Part shown: one piece after another, positions 1-8,018 of the stretch
How positions within the stretch are numbered: position 1 is the first letter of the stretch
Layout of the letters: the number at the start of each line of letters is the position of its first letter
DNA from: Mitsuaria chitosanitabida ATCC BAA-476 = NBRC 102408
GTDB taxonomy: Bacteria > Pseudomonadota > Gammaproteobacteria > Burkholderiales > Burkholderiaceae_C
Direction of reading: 5' to 3'
DNA length: 64,000 nt
Assembly: GCF_001598255.1 (NCBI RefSeq)
Contig: NZ_BCYP01000027.1
Coordinates: forward strand, 62,001-126,000
The notes under the pieces: model-generated
What the model was told of the DNA's origin: nothing
What the model saw: the letters and a program-made list of their open reading frames with translations, nothing else
The model's database searches: none
Position numbers and translations under genes: made by a program

Positions 1-612
1 GACGTGATTTCGAACAGCAGTTTCTGCGAGGTAATCGGCGTGGCGAAAAATCGTGGGGAAGCCGTCGCGGCGATTCTCGCGAATCGCGCCGACTTGTATG
101 TCGTCGACCTGGGTTTGCCGGACGTCGACGGGGTCGACCTGATCCGGCTGGTCAAGGAGAAGTGTTCCGAGGCGCGCTGCGTCGTGGTGAGCACCTTCGG
201 GGACAGCAAGCATGTGCTGCGCAGCCTGCGGGCAGGGGCCAGCGGCTACCTGCTGAAGGAGGAGATCCAACCCGGCCTGGCCGAGAAGCTGGTCAGCGCC
301 CACAACGGACAGGCGCCGTTGAGCCCCGCGGTCGCGAAGGTGGTGCTGGATCACCACGCCTCGCTCGAGAACAACGAGCGGCCCCAGTTCGACCGCGAGA
401 AGGTGCTCAAGGCCTTCGGCATGGGCGAGCGCGAATGGGAAGTGCTGCGCCATCTGGCCGAGGGCTATCCCATCGCCGAGATCGCCCGCCGCCTGAGCAT
501 CTCCCATCACACCGTCAACCAGCATCTGCGCAGCCTGTACCGCAAGCTGGGCGTGAAGTCCCGCGCGATGGCGGCCAATGCGGCGCGGGTCTACGGGCTG
601 ATCGATGAATAG
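1..612 (+). CDS. LuxR/NarL-type response regulator (5' end cut by window)
   Basis: Two-component response regulator that would bind DNA when phosphorylated by a partner kinase. The visible part has a receiver domain with the phospho-acceptor Asp in VVDLGLPDVDG, the switch Ser/Thr in VVVSTF and the conserved Lys in GYLLKEE, followed by a C-terminal LuxR helix-turn-helix (GEREWEVLRHLAEG, ISHHTVNQHLRSLYRKL). The first receiver strand with its acidic pair is missing. The frame is open to base 1, so the gene starts upstream of the window and the GTG at 4 is not its real start. The stop overlaps the start of the next gene, a histidine kinase, by 8 bp, so the two are almost certainly a cognate pair made from one transcript. 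Its targets cannot be told from sequence. Confidence 0.9.
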   Translation, partial: DVISNSSFCEVIGVAKNRGEAVAAILANRADLYVVDLGLPDVDGVDLIRLVKEKCSEARCVVVSTFGDSKHVLRSLRAGASGYLLKEEIQPGLAEKLVSAHNGQAPLSPAVAKVVLDHHASLENNERPQFDREKVLKAFGMGEREWEVLRHLAEGYPIAEIARRLSISHHTVNQHLRSLYRKLGVKSRAMAANAARVYGLIDE

Positions 613-2713
613 CGTCCGACGACGGGGCTCGCTGAAGGCGGTGTGCTTCTGGCTCACCGTCTTCGTGCTGCTGTTGCTGGTCGCGGCGACGAGCAGCCTG
701 GCCACGCGGGTCCACCGGATCGAGGGCGGCCAGGACCTGCAGATCGTGCAGGCGCCGGCCGGTGCCCGCGACGTCGGCCCGGAGCTGTCGCGGTTGCCCG
801 GGCGTCCCGTCGTCGAGCAGGCGCGCGTCGCGCTCCCGTATTTCCGGGACCTCGGTCAGGTGGGCGGGCTCAAGCGGATCCGGCTACGGGTCGACCTGGA
901 CCGCTACCTCGCGCGGCCGGCGATCTGCTGCGGCGCGCGCGAGGGCGATCCCGCCGGCGGCGCCTCGCGCAGCCCCGGCGCGAGCCTGCTGATCAGCCAG
1001 GCGCTGGACGGCATGGACGTCTATCTGAACGATGTCTGGATCGCGGGGCTGCCCAAGTCGAACGACCAGGTCCGCTACAAGTGGTACCGGCCACTGCAGG
1101 CGCCGCTGGCGCGGCGGCTGCTCAAGCCCGAGGGCAACGTCCTCACCCTGGAGCTGACGACCTGGGACCCCCAGGTGCAGATCGCCCCGGTCTACGTGGG
1201 CGACATCGACACCATCTCCTACATCTACGAACTGACCTACCTCGTGGGCTCGTCGCTGGCCAGCGCCTCCAACGTGTTCTGTCTGCTGGCGGGCATGTTC
1301 ATGCTGGGTGCCTGGCTGGCCAGTCGCAAGGACGGCGCGGTGTTCCTGCACGCCGGGGCGACGACGGTGCTGTGGTCGCTGCTGTTCTGGCTGATCCTGC
1401 TCCAGCGCGTCCCGTCGTCGCTGATCGAGCTGCGCCTGTGGGCGCAGTACGCCTGCACCGGCGGGGTGGTGGGCGTGCTGACGATGTTCATCTTCGCCTT
1501 CATGGACCAGCCGCTGGGACGCCGGGGGCGCGTCGTGCTGATCGGCGCGGCCTCGTTCGCCGCGCTGACCTACCCCTGGCTGGGCCTGCGGGGGCGCGAA
1601 TGGCTCGACGCCTACTGGCTGCCGGTGCTGCTGCTGTTCCATCTGTACGCCTGCTCGCGCCTGGCCCTGCATGTGGCCCGCACGCGCTCGCGCATGGCGA
1701 TGTCGCTGCTGTTCCAGTCGGTGCTGGCGCAGGTGTTCGCGCTGCGTGATCACAACGCGGCCCTGCAGCTGGTCCGCGTGCAGGTGCCGGACGCGGGCTG
1801 GTCGCTGACGCACCTGCTCGCGACCCCTCTCTTCCTGAGCCACCTGAGCGTGCCACTGCTGCTGTTCGTCGTCGCACAGATCCTGCTGACCAAGTTCCAG
1901 GCCAACGTGAAGCGCATCCGGGACAACAACGTCGTCCTCACCGAGACCCTGCGGCAGCGCGAGCGGGAGCTGCTCGTCAGCTACCACCGGCAGCGTGACA
2001 TGGAGAACGAGGCCGCCGCCCAGGCGGAGCGGGATCGCATCTACCGCGATCTGCACGACGGCATCGGGTCGAAGCTGGTGACGACGCTGTTCAGCGTGCG
2101 CGATCGGGACATCGACCATGCGAGGCTGGAGGACCGTCTGCTGGAGGCGCTGCATGATCTGCGCGAGATCATCTCGGTGACCGATGTCCGCGAGCAACGC
2201 AGCCTCCATGACGTGCTCTTCACCTACTGCAGCCGGCTCGACGAGGCCTTGAGCCGCGCGGAGTTCCAGGTCGAGTACGACATCCCCGAGGGGCCGGAGT
2301 TCGTCCTGCTGGACGACCTGGCGAAGCAGGTGATGCGCATCGTCGAGGAGTCGGTGGCCAACACCATCAAGTACGCCCGCGCGAGCCGGCTGTCGATCCG
2401 CATGGGCGTCGGCGCGGACGAGGTCCTGACGCTGTGCATCGAGGACGACGGACGCCCGCGCGAGGCGGTCGCCACGATCGCGCCCTCGTCGACGACGGCG
2501 GGAGAGGGGGGCTCGCTCGGCGGCGGCAGCGGCCTGGCCGGGTTGCGGCGGCGCGCCGGGCGCATCGGCGGCGACTTCCATTTCGAGCACACGGCGCAAG
2601 GCGCCAGGACCTGTCTGCGCCTGCCGCTGATCCTCGTCGGGCACGCGATCCCGACAAACGAGTCGGTCGCCGACTGCTCTCGGGAGAATGCGCACGCATT
2701 GCCACTGAGCTAG
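605..2713 (+). CDS. Sensor histidine kinase with 7TM-type input region
   Basis: Membrane sensor kinase, 702 residues, translationally coupled to the LuxR-type regulator (8-bp overlap). An N-terminal membrane anchor (about residues 10-32) is followed by an extracytoplasmic domain of about 170 residues that looks like a jelly-roll (DVYLNDVWIAG, GNVLTLELTTW). A block of about seven membrane helices follows (about 205-435), as in 7TMR-DISM sensors. Then come a short coiled coil, a HisKA_3 dimerisation domain with the phospho-acceptor His at about residue 484 (RDLHDGIGSKL), and a HATPase with an N-box (EESVANTIKYA) and a G-box (GLAGLRRRAGRIGG). HisKA_3 kinases typically pair with LuxR-type regulators, which fits the upstream gene. 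The ligand is unknown; a carbohydrate or other small molecule is a guess from the jelly-roll. Confidence 0.9.
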   Translation: MNSVRRRGSLKAVCFWLTVFVLLLLVAATSSLATRVHRIEGGQDLQIVQAPAGARDVGPELSRLPGRPVVEQARVALPYFRDLGQVGGLKRIRLRVDLDRYLARPAICCGAREGDPAGGASRSPGASLLISQALDGMDVYLNDVWIAGLPKSNDQVRYKWYRPLQAPLARRLLKPEGNVLTLELTTWDPQVQIAPVYVGDIDTISYIYELTYLVGSSLASASNVFCLLAGMFMLGAWLASRKDGAVFLHAGATTVLWSLLFWLILLQRVPSSLIELRLWAQYACTGGVVGVLTMFIFAFMDQPLGRRGRVVLIGAASFAALTYPWLGLRGREWLDAYWLPVLLLFHLYACSRLALHVARTRSRMAMSLLFQSVLAQVFALRDHNAALQLVRVQVPDAGWSLTHLLATPLFLSHLSVPLLLFVVAQILLTKFQANVKRIRDNNVVLTETLRQRERELLVSYHRQRDMENEAAAQAERDRIYRDLHDGIGSKLVTTLFSVRDRDIDHARLEDRLLEALHDLREIISVTDVREQRSLHDVLFTYCSRLDEALSRAEFQVEYDIPEGPEFVLLDDLAKQVMRIVEESVANTIKYARASRLSIRMGVGADEVLTLCIEDDGRPREAVATIAPSSTTAGEGGSLGGGSGLAGLRRRAGRIGGDFHFEHTAQGARTCLRLPLILVGHAIPTNESVADCSRENAHALPLS

Positions 2714-2792
2714 GCCATCGAACGCCAGGCCGTTCCTGGAAATACTGGCTGCCCGCCCGATCCCTCGGGCACAGCGGTGCGTTTCCCCGGTC

Positions 2793-3851
2793 ATGCCATT
2801 CTCCCGATCCCCTCGCAGCGGCGTCGCGCAGCCTCGGCCGTTTCTCCACCCGGACCCGGCGCGTGTGCGCTTCGCGCGTCAACCCATCGTCGACGGATCG
2901 ATCGAGCCCCTGGGGCACGAGCTCAGCTTCCGTTGGGGAGACGGCACCCGGCGCAACCCGCCGCCCCCGGGGCCCTATGCGGTCAGCGTGCTGCTGAGCC
3001 AGGCACTGCTCGATGGAGGACTCGCGCAACGGCGGCCCGGCCTGCTGTTCGTCGAGATGGAGGCGGCGACCTTGCTCAGTCCGATCGCCGACGTCCTCTG
3101 CGGGTCCCTGGGCGTCATCCAGTTGCCGGCCTCGCTGCGCGTCGATCCGTCCGTGACGCGACGCATCGCGCAACTGCATGCGCGAGGCTACCGGTTCGCG
3201 CTCGCCGGCTTGACGTCCTCGACGGACGAACGCCTGCAATGGCTGCCGATGCTGGCCTTCCTGAAGCTCGATGCCGCGCTGGCGTCGCCGGGCGGGTGGT
3301 CGGACCTGATGACGTTGTCGCGCCGGCACGGTGTGCCGCTGATCGCCGAGCGCGTGGAGGATCCGACCGACTACCTGCGTCTGCGGGAACGGGGTCTGAG
3401 GTTCTTCGAGGGGGACTTGATCACGCCGCCGCAGGAGGAGTCGCCGCGGGCCCTTCCCAGTTGCGACATGGACGTGGTGGGGCGGGTCTACGCGCTGGCG
3501 CGGCAAGGCGTGCCGCACGACGCGCTGGCGATGCTCGCGGGCTCGGATCCGGCGCTGGTGGTGCGCCTGCTGATGCTGCACCGGATCTACGCGGGCGCGG
3601 ACCCGCGCCCGGCGACGCTGACGGAGGTGCTGGCCGGCTTCCCGATCGACGTGCTGGTGGGCTGGCTGCACATCCTGCGCGCCTGCACTTTCGACCTCAC
3701 GCCCAGCGGGCAGACCTGGTCGGTCGCGGTCCGCGAGCAGATCTACAACTACCGGGCACGGCTGATCGTCGCGCGGGCCTGCGGCAGCCCGGTCGAACTG
3801 GAAGCCAAGGTGTTCGATCTGTACCGACGCCTGTGCTCGCGCGAGCCGTGA
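2793..3851 (+). CDS. Degenerate EAL plus HDOD domain protein (YuxH-like)
   Basis: A 352-residue cytoplasmic protein resembling EAL-HDOD signalling proteins. The N-terminal half starts with FARQPIVDGSIEPLGHELSFR, which matches the opening of YuxH-type proteins (ARQPI, G-x-ELLFR), where the EAL catalytic triad has been lost. The rest of this half keeps the EAL barrel pattern but lacks the usual E-x-L, DDFGTG and K motifs, so c-di-GMP hydrolysis is unlikely. The C-terminal half (about 205-350) is helical, HDOD-like and lacks HD metal ligands. It follows the two-component pair by 79 bp on the same strand and may be part of that signalling output (inference). No strong Shine-Dalgarno precedes the ATG, so the start is only moderately sure. 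Confidence 0.72.
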   Translation: MPFSRSPRSGVAQPRPFLHPDPARVRFARQPIVDGSIEPLGHELSFRWGDGTRRNPPPPGPYAVSVLLSQALLDGGLAQRRPGLLFVEMEAATLLSPIADVLCGSLGVIQLPASLRVDPSVTRRIAQLHARGYRFALAGLTSSTDERLQWLPMLAFLKLDAALASPGGWSDLMTLSRRHGVPLIAERVEDPTDYLRLRERGLRFFEGDLITPPQEESPRALPSCDMDVVGRVYALARQGVPHDALAMLAGSDPALVVRLLMLHRIYAGADPRPATLTEVLAGFPIDVLVGWLHILRACTFDLTPSGQTWSVAVREQIYNYRARLIVARACGSPVELEAKVFDLYRRLCSREP

Positions 3852-3877
3852 AGGCTCGCGCGGGATCGGTCAGCGGC

Positions 3878-4399
3878 TCAGTGAAGCGAGTCGTCCGGGC
3901 CGGGGCCGTTCGCCACGGAGAAGCCGGAGTCGCCCAGCGTGCCGGCCTCGATCTCCTCCTCCGTCGCTTCACGCACGTCGCAGACGGTGACGTGAATGCG
4001 CAGGCCGATGCCGGCCAGCGGATGGTTGCCGTCCAGCACGACGTGCTCGGGATAGACCTCGGTCACGGTGTAGATGCGGTCGGCGGGCATGTCCGGGGTG
4101 GACGCGCCTTCAGGCAGTCCTTCGAACTGCATGCCGACCTCGACGTTCTCGGGGAACACCTCGCGGGGCTCGAAGCAGACCAGGTCGCTGTCGTACTCGC
4201 CGAAGGCATCCTCGGGCTCCAGCGCGACGCTGACTTCGTCGCCGACGACCTTGTCGACCAGCGCTTCCTCGACCTTCGCGAACAGGTCCTCGCCGCCGTA
4301 GAAGAATTCCATCGCCGGGTCCAGTACCTCGACGGATTGGCCTTGGGCGTCCTCGAGTCTCCAGGTCAGGGAGACGACGCAGGGGGCAGTGATTTGCAT
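3878..4399 (-). CDS. FKBP-type peptidyl-prolyl isomerase, SlyD family
   Basis: Peptidyl-prolyl cis-trans isomerase and chaperone, 173 residues. The split FKBP domain is clear: an N-terminal strand (TWRLEDAQGQ), the flap PAMEFFYGGEDLFAKVEEAL, then an IF chaperone insert rich in acidic residues, and the closing FKBP strand VVLDGNHPLAGIGLRIHVTV, typical of SlyD (V-D-G-N-H-P-L-A-G). Unlike E. coli SlyD it lacks the His/Cys-rich metal-binding tail; its C-terminus is instead acidic and Gly/Pro-containing (NGPGPDDSLH). It is divergent from the hydroxylase gene across 58 bp. Cytoplasmic: no signal peptide. Confidence 0.9.
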   Translation of the reverse strand: MQITAPCVVSLTWRLEDAQGQSVEVLDPAMEFFYGGEDLFAKVEEALVDKVVGDEVSVALEPEDAFGEYDSDLVCFEPREVFPENVEVGMQFEGLPEGASTPDMPADRIYTVTEVYPEHVVLDGNHPLAGIGLRIHVTVCDVREATEEEIEAGTLGDSGFSVANGPGPDDSLH

Positions 4400-4457
4400 C
4401 GCGCGATTGTCTCATCATGACCCCCGGGCCTGTCGCGTCGAAGGACAATGCGCCCCC

Positions 4458-5615
4458 ATGACCGCGAAGACCTCTCCCTCCTCCCTCCCGCCGATCGACG
4501 GCAAGACGCCACTGCTGGGCGGGCTCAGCCCGGCCCAGTTCATGAAGCGGCACTGGCAGAAGCAGCCGCTGCTGGTTCGCCAGGCGCTGCCGGGCGTGCA
4601 GCCGCCGATCGACCGCGCCGGCCTGGCACGTCTGGCCGCGAGCGAGGACGTGGAGTCTCGCCTCGTCGCCCAGCAGAGCGGCGATCGCTGGACGATGCGT
4701 CAGGGCCCCATCGCCAAGCTCCCAGCCTGGAGCAAGTCGCAGTGGACTCTGCTGGTCCAGGGCCTGGACCTGCACGTGCCGGCCGCGCATGCGCTGCTGA
4801 GCCGCTTCCGGTTCGTCCCCGAAGCCCGACTGGACGACCTGATGCTGTCCTATGCGAGCGACGGTGGTGGCGTCGGCCCCCATTTCGACTCGTACGACGT
4901 CTTCCTGATCCAGGTCAGCGGCAAGCGGCACTGGCGCATCGGCCGGCTCGGCGTGTCGACGACCGGTGCCCTGCGCGAGGACGTGCCGCTGAAGGTGCTG
5001 TCCGACTTCGAGCCCGAGCAGGAGTTCACCCTCGAGGCGGGCGACATGCTCTATCTGCCGCCGGGCTGGGCCCATGATGGCGTGGCCGTCGGCGGCGACT
5101 GCATGACGGCGTCGGTGGGTTTCCGCTCGCCGTGGCGCAGCGAACTGGCGAACGAGTTGCTGGTCCGCCTGACCGATGACGAGGAGGCGCCGCGCGGCGA
5201 TCGGATGTACATGGATCCGCGCCAGACTGCGACGGCGGAGCCCGGGCGCATCCCCGAGCAGTTGCTGAGCTTTGCGCGCGAGGCCGTGATGAAGGCGGCG
5301 TCCCAGCCGCTGGCGCTGGAGCGCGCGCTGGGCGAGGCGCTGACCGAGCCCAAGCCGCGGGTCTTCTTCGAACCGGGTGAAGCGCTGCCCGTCGGTCAGG
5401 GCGCGCAGCTGAGCGCGCGGACGCGGATGATGTACGACGCCGCGCACATCTTCATCAATGGACAGTCCTTCCGTGCCGGCGGCCGCGACGCGACCCTGAT
5501 GCGGCGCTTCGCGGACCAACGCGCGATGAGCGCGGCCGAGGTTCGCCGGCTCAGCGATGGCGCGCGCGAATTGCTGGACCAGTGGACCGAGGACGGCTGG
5601 GTCCTGCCCGCCTGA
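4458..5615 (+). CDS. roxA: Ribosomal protein 3-hydroxylase, JmjC/cupin (RoxA/YcfD type)
   Basis: Fe(II)/2-oxoglutarate-dependent oxygenase. In E. coli YcfD/RoxA the substrate is an Arg of ribosomal protein L16. The 385-residue length fits. The N-terminal cupin/JmjC domain carries the iron facial triad: H-x-D in VGPHFDSYD followed by VSGKRHWRIG, and the distal His in LPPGWAHDGVA. A C-terminal helical dimerisation/winged-helix region follows. The frame is open about 69 bases upstream of this ATG; I chose MTAKTSP because the upstream extension overlaps the slyD promoter side and is not family-like. Target residue identity is inferred from the family, not seen here. Confidence 0.88.
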   Translation: MTAKTSPSSLPPIDGKTPLLGGLSPAQFMKRHWQKQPLLVRQALPGVQPPIDRAGLARLAASEDVESRLVAQQSGDRWTMRQGPIAKLPAWSKSQWTLLVQGLDLHVPAAHALLSRFRFVPEARLDDLMLSYASDGGGVGPHFDSYDVFLIQVSGKRHWRIGRLGVSTTGALREDVPLKVLSDFEPEQEFTLEAGDMLYLPPGWAHDGVAVGGDCMTASVGFRSPWRSELANELLVRLTDDEEAPRGDRMYMDPRQTATAEPGRIPEQLLSFAREAVMKAASQPLALERALGEALTEPKPRVFFEPGEALPVGQGAQLSARTRMMYDAAHIFINGQSFRAGGRDATLMRRFADQRAMSAAEVRRLSDGARELLDQWTEDGWVLPA

Positions 5616-5656
5616 TCCGACGCTGGCCGACCGACCCATTCCCGCAGGAGAACGCC

Positions 5657-6190
5657 ATGTCTGAGGCATCCGCCCATCCGGCTCCGAATCCGGGTGCGAT
5701 CCGCACCGGGTTGGTCGAATCCGCCGACGAGGTTCGGCAAATGCTGCAGCAAGCGCTGCTGCTGACGGCGGAACAGGGCGGTCGCGAGCTGTGCTGGATG
5801 GATCCGGACTTCAGCGCCTGGCCGCTCTCCGATCCGGCCCTGCTCGATGCGCTGCACCGGTGGGCCTTGCCCCATCGGCGGCTGCGGCTGCTCGCCGCCG
5901 ACTACGAACCGCTGCGCCGCGTCCATCCGCGCTTCGTCCAATGGCGGCAGTTGCACGACCATGTGGTCGCCGCCCGTGCCTACGATCCCGCCGAAGCGCT
6001 GGACCGCAGCCAACCCGCGCCACAGGGACTGGTGCTGGCACCTGGATTGCTCGCGATGAGGGTGTGGTCACCCGTGAGGGCTTCCTTGAGCCTGCGTGAC
6101 GCCCGGGACGAGGCCTCGGCGCGCCAGTGGTTTGACGCTATTGAGCAACGGTCTGCCGATTCGTTCGCCAGCAGCACCCTGGGCTTGTAA
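5657..6190 (+). CDS. Conserved hypothetical protein, 177 residues
   Basis: Not recognised with certainty. It follows the hydroxylase by 41 bp, with a good Shine-Dalgarno (GCAGGAGA) before the ATG, so it is probably co-transcribed. It has no signal peptide or membrane helix. The sequence is rich in Leu/Arg/Trp, with segments such as RRLRLLAADYEPLRRVHPRF and MRVWSPVRASL. The alternating strand/helix pattern recalls non-catalytic phospholipase-D-like domains (DUF7931-type proteins), but there is no HKD motif, so this is only a suggestion. The gene ends just before a promoter with a consensus -10. Confidence 0.7.
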   Translation: MSEASAHPAPNPGAIRTGLVESADEVRQMLQQALLLTAEQGGRELCWMDPDFSAWPLSDPALLDALHRWALPHRRLRLLAADYEPLRRVHPRFVQWRQLHDHVVAARAYDPAEALDRSQPAPQGLVLAPGLLAMRVWSPVRASLSLRDARDEASARQWFDAIEQRSADSFASSTLGL

Positions 6191-6216
6191 GGAGATTACA
6201 AACTGGTGGCTATAAT
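6185..6216 (+). promoter_or_regulatory. Sigma-70-type promoter for the small lipoprotein gene
   Basis: A perfect -10 hexamer TATAAT lies at 6211-6216, a rarity in this GC-rich window. A possible -35, TTGTAA, at 6185-6190 is 20 nt upstream, longer than the usual 16-18, so the -35 is uncertain. TGGC immediately before the -10 gives a near extended -10. The next gene starts at 6348, implying a leader of about 125 nt. Confidence 0.6.
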
Positions 6217-6222
6217 CGTTGG

Positions 6223-6347
6223 CTAGGCGAGGGAAGCGCTCGAGGTTTCTCGCGTCTTGGTCTGCTGAAGTTCGTACTCGTACTCTGGTACGACTTCATT
6301 AATTACCGGTAATTGATTGTTCGTCTAAAAGTTACTTGAGGACAAGT
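6223..6347 (+). promoter_or_regulatory. Structured AT-rich leader of the small lipoprotein mRNA
   Basis: Between the predicted transcription start and the ATG are two inverted repeats. The first is a stem formed by GAAGT-(t)-CGTAC (6267-6277) and GTACGACTTC (6288-6297) with a 10-nt loop. The second is a 14-bp perfect palindrome, AATTACCGGTAATT, at 6301-6314. The Shine-Dalgarno (TTGAGGACA) lies outside both. The AT-rich composition is unlike the flanking DNA. It could be a regulatory leader, a processed small RNA or a protein-binding site; the sequence alone does not decide. Confidence 0.45.
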
Positions 6348-6545
6348 ATGAAAAAGTCGATCCTGATGGCCTCCCTGCTGGCCGCTGTTGCTCTGACCGC
6401 TTGCGGCAAGAAGGAAGAAGCCGCTCCCGTGGCGACGCCCGCTCCGGAAGCTTCGGCTCCCGCCGTTGAAGCTTCGGCCCCCGCCGTTGAAGCTTCGGCT
6501 GCTGCCTCGGACGCTTCGGCTCCCGCTTCGGCCGCCAGCAACTAA
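6348..6545 (+). CDS. Small Ala/Ser/Glu-rich lipoprotein
   Basis: A 65-residue predicted lipoprotein. The signal peptide MKKSILMASLLAAVALTAC ends in the lipobox LTAC, so Cys19 would be lipidated. The mature part is short and low in complexity: charged GKKEEA followed by repeats of EASAPAV and related units (two near-identical 21-bp copies with HindIII-like GAAGCTT junctions). There is no globular domain. Start chosen at this ATG because GAGGA lies 5-8 nt upstream; an in-frame start 12 nt earlier lacks this. The gene has its own promoter and two downstream terminators, so it is a strong monocistronic unit. It is probably a periplasm-facing spacer or envelope peptide; function unknown. Confidence 0.8.
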   Translation: MKKSILMASLLAAVALTACGKKEEAAPVATPAPEASAPAVEASAPAVEASAAASDASAPASAASN

Positions 6546-6567
6546 GACGATCACTCGTCTCGAGAAA

Positions 6568-6600
6568 GCCGCATGGGTTCGCCCATGCGGCTTTTTCTTT
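6568..6600 (+). terminator. Rho-independent terminator of the small lipoprotein gene
   Basis: A perfect 10-bp stem GCCGCATGGG / CCCATGCGGC (6568-6577 / 6582-6591) with a TTCG tetraloop is followed by TTTTTCTTT. It lies 23 bp after the stop codon. Confidence 0.92.
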
Positions 6601-6684
6601 GCTCGAATGTTTCTGAGGGGCGCTCGCCGTCGGGTACTCGCACCGCTGGTATTTGAGTGGATATAGACGTCGCCCCAATGAAAA

Positions 6685-6710
6685 ACGCCACCCGAGGGTG
6701 GCGTTTTGTT
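6685..6710. terminator. Bidirectional terminator between the lipoprotein and bamC
   Basis: The stem ACGCCACCC / GGGTGGCGT (6685-6693 / 6696-6704) is flanked by A5 on the left and TTTTGTTTT on the right, so it can stop transcription from both sides. It would serve as the terminator of leftward dapA-bamC and a backstop for the lipoprotein gene. Confidence 0.85.
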
Positions 6711-6737
6711 TTGCGCAAACTGATGGCGTACGCCTGA

Positions 6738-7916
6738 TCAGCGGACGTCTTCCATCAGCAGCTGCAGGATGCGCTTGGCCAGCTCGTTGGTCTGTTGCTG
6801 ACCCTTGTCGTCCAGGACCAGGACCGTGGATTTGTTGCCCTCGGACTTGACCGCCACACGGTAGCGGACTGCCGACGAGGCGCCGGTCGCGCCGAACAGC
6901 TTCTGGAAGAAGTTCGGTTCTTCCTTGCCGGCCTGGTTCGGGTCGGCGTAGCGCAGGAAGAACAGGCCTTGCTTGCGGTCGCGGTCCTCGATGGTGAAGC
7001 CGTGGCGGTCCAGCGATTGTCCGACCCGGCGCCAGGCGCGGTCGAAGTCCTCGTTGATCTGGAGCTGATCCGGCACGTCGGCCAGCGACTTGGGCACGTT
7101 GCCGCTGGTCGCGACGGCGCCGAAGCCCTGCTGGGGAGGCTGCTTGGCCTCGGCCACGGCCTTGGCGTCGTCTTCCTTGCCGCCGAGCTTCAGCATCAGG
7201 CGCGACATCATCTCGGCCTCGAGCTGCGGGTCCGCGGGGCGGGGCTGCCAGGCGGTGTCGTCCTTCTGGGTGTTGGTGTAGACCTCCACCATGCCGCGGT
7301 GCGTCACGTAGATGTCCGTGCCACCTTGCTCGTTGCGCTCCAGGCGAGTGCGGAAGCGGTCGCGCTCACCCGTCGAGTACAGCGAATCCAGCAGGCTGCC
7401 GACCGTCTTGCGGATGAAGTCCATCGGCAGCTTGGCGCGGTTCTCGGCCCAGCTGGTTTCCATCATGCCGACGTTCTGGTCCTCGGTCTCGATCGAGAAA
7501 CCGCGGTCTTGCCAGAAGCCCTTGATCTGCGGCCAGAGTTGCTCCGGCGGCAGCGAGCTGTGCAGCCAGCGGGCATTCCCCAGGCGCTCGTAGCTGACGC
7601 TGCCGGCCTTGTCCAGGGCGACGCTGCCAGGGCCGCCGGCGGTGGCGGCGACGGTGCGCTGGCCGGCCGGTTGCGCGGCCAGCTGGGCGGCGCTGATCGG
7701 GCCGGTGGGACGGTTCTCGCGGGGCAGTTGGGTCAGATCGGGCGGCACGTCCAGACCGGTGGTCTGGCGGGCCTGGCCACGGTAGTCGACCTTGTCGCCC
7801 GAGGTCATGCTGTCGAACGTGCTGCACGCCGTCAGCGAGGCCAGTGCCATCAAGCAGGCCACGCGCACCGGGGTGGAGGCGCCGGTTTCGGAAAGGGAAC
7901 GAGTCACGCTAGACAT
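6738..7916 (-). CDS. bamC: Outer membrane assembly lipoprotein BamC
   Basis: Accessory lipoprotein of the BAM complex that inserts beta-barrel proteins into the outer membrane. It has 392 residues, close to the family length. The signal peptide VRVACLMALASLTAC ends in a lipobox, with mature CSTFDS. It is followed by an unstructured stretch that binds BamD in E. coli (DYRGQARQTTGLDVPPDLTQLP is strongly BamC-like) and two helix-grip domains, including the C-terminal YRVAVKSEGNKSTVLVLDDKG region. The chosen start is MSSVTRSL; the frame is open further upstream, but that extension has no signal-like features. It lies directly downstream of dapA, the same dapA-bamC order as in E. coli. Confidence 0.92.
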   Translation of the reverse strand: MSSVTRSLSETGASTPVRVACLMALASLTACSTFDSMTSGDKVDYRGQARQTTGLDVPPDLTQLPRENRPTGPISAAQLAAQPAGQRTVAATAGGPGSVALDKAGSVSYERLGNARWLHSSLPPEQLWPQIKGFWQDRGFSIETEDQNVGMMETSWAENRAKLPMDFIRKTVGSLLDSLYSTGERDRFRTRLERNEQGGTDIYVTHRGMVEVYTNTQKDDTAWQPRPADPQLEAEMMSRLMLKLGGKEDDAKAVAEAKQPPQQGFGAVATSGNVPKSLADVPDQLQINEDFDRAWRRVGQSLDRHGFTIEDRDRKQGLFFLRYADPNQAGKEEPNFFQKLFGATGASSAVRYRVAVKSEGNKSTVLVLDDKGQQQTNELAKRILQLLMEDVR

Positions 7917-8018
7917 CTCCAAGGGTTCGCTGCGGCGCGGTGCCGCTTCAGGAAATCGGGTGAAAACTGCGGGTAAAGGCTGAGAGAGGGCCGTGCCGGC
8001 TCGCACCGGCGTCCGCGA

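Noticed and set aside
4-612. GTG at position 4 as the true start of the LuxR-type regulator
   Set aside because: It would remove the first strand and acidic residues of the receiver; the frame is open to base 1, so the gene is simply truncated by the window.
884-2794. A 636-codon open frame on the minus strand opposite the sensor kinase
   Set aside because: Gln/Arg/His/Ala-rich translation with no motifs; it is a GC-rich codon-position shadow of the kinase gene.
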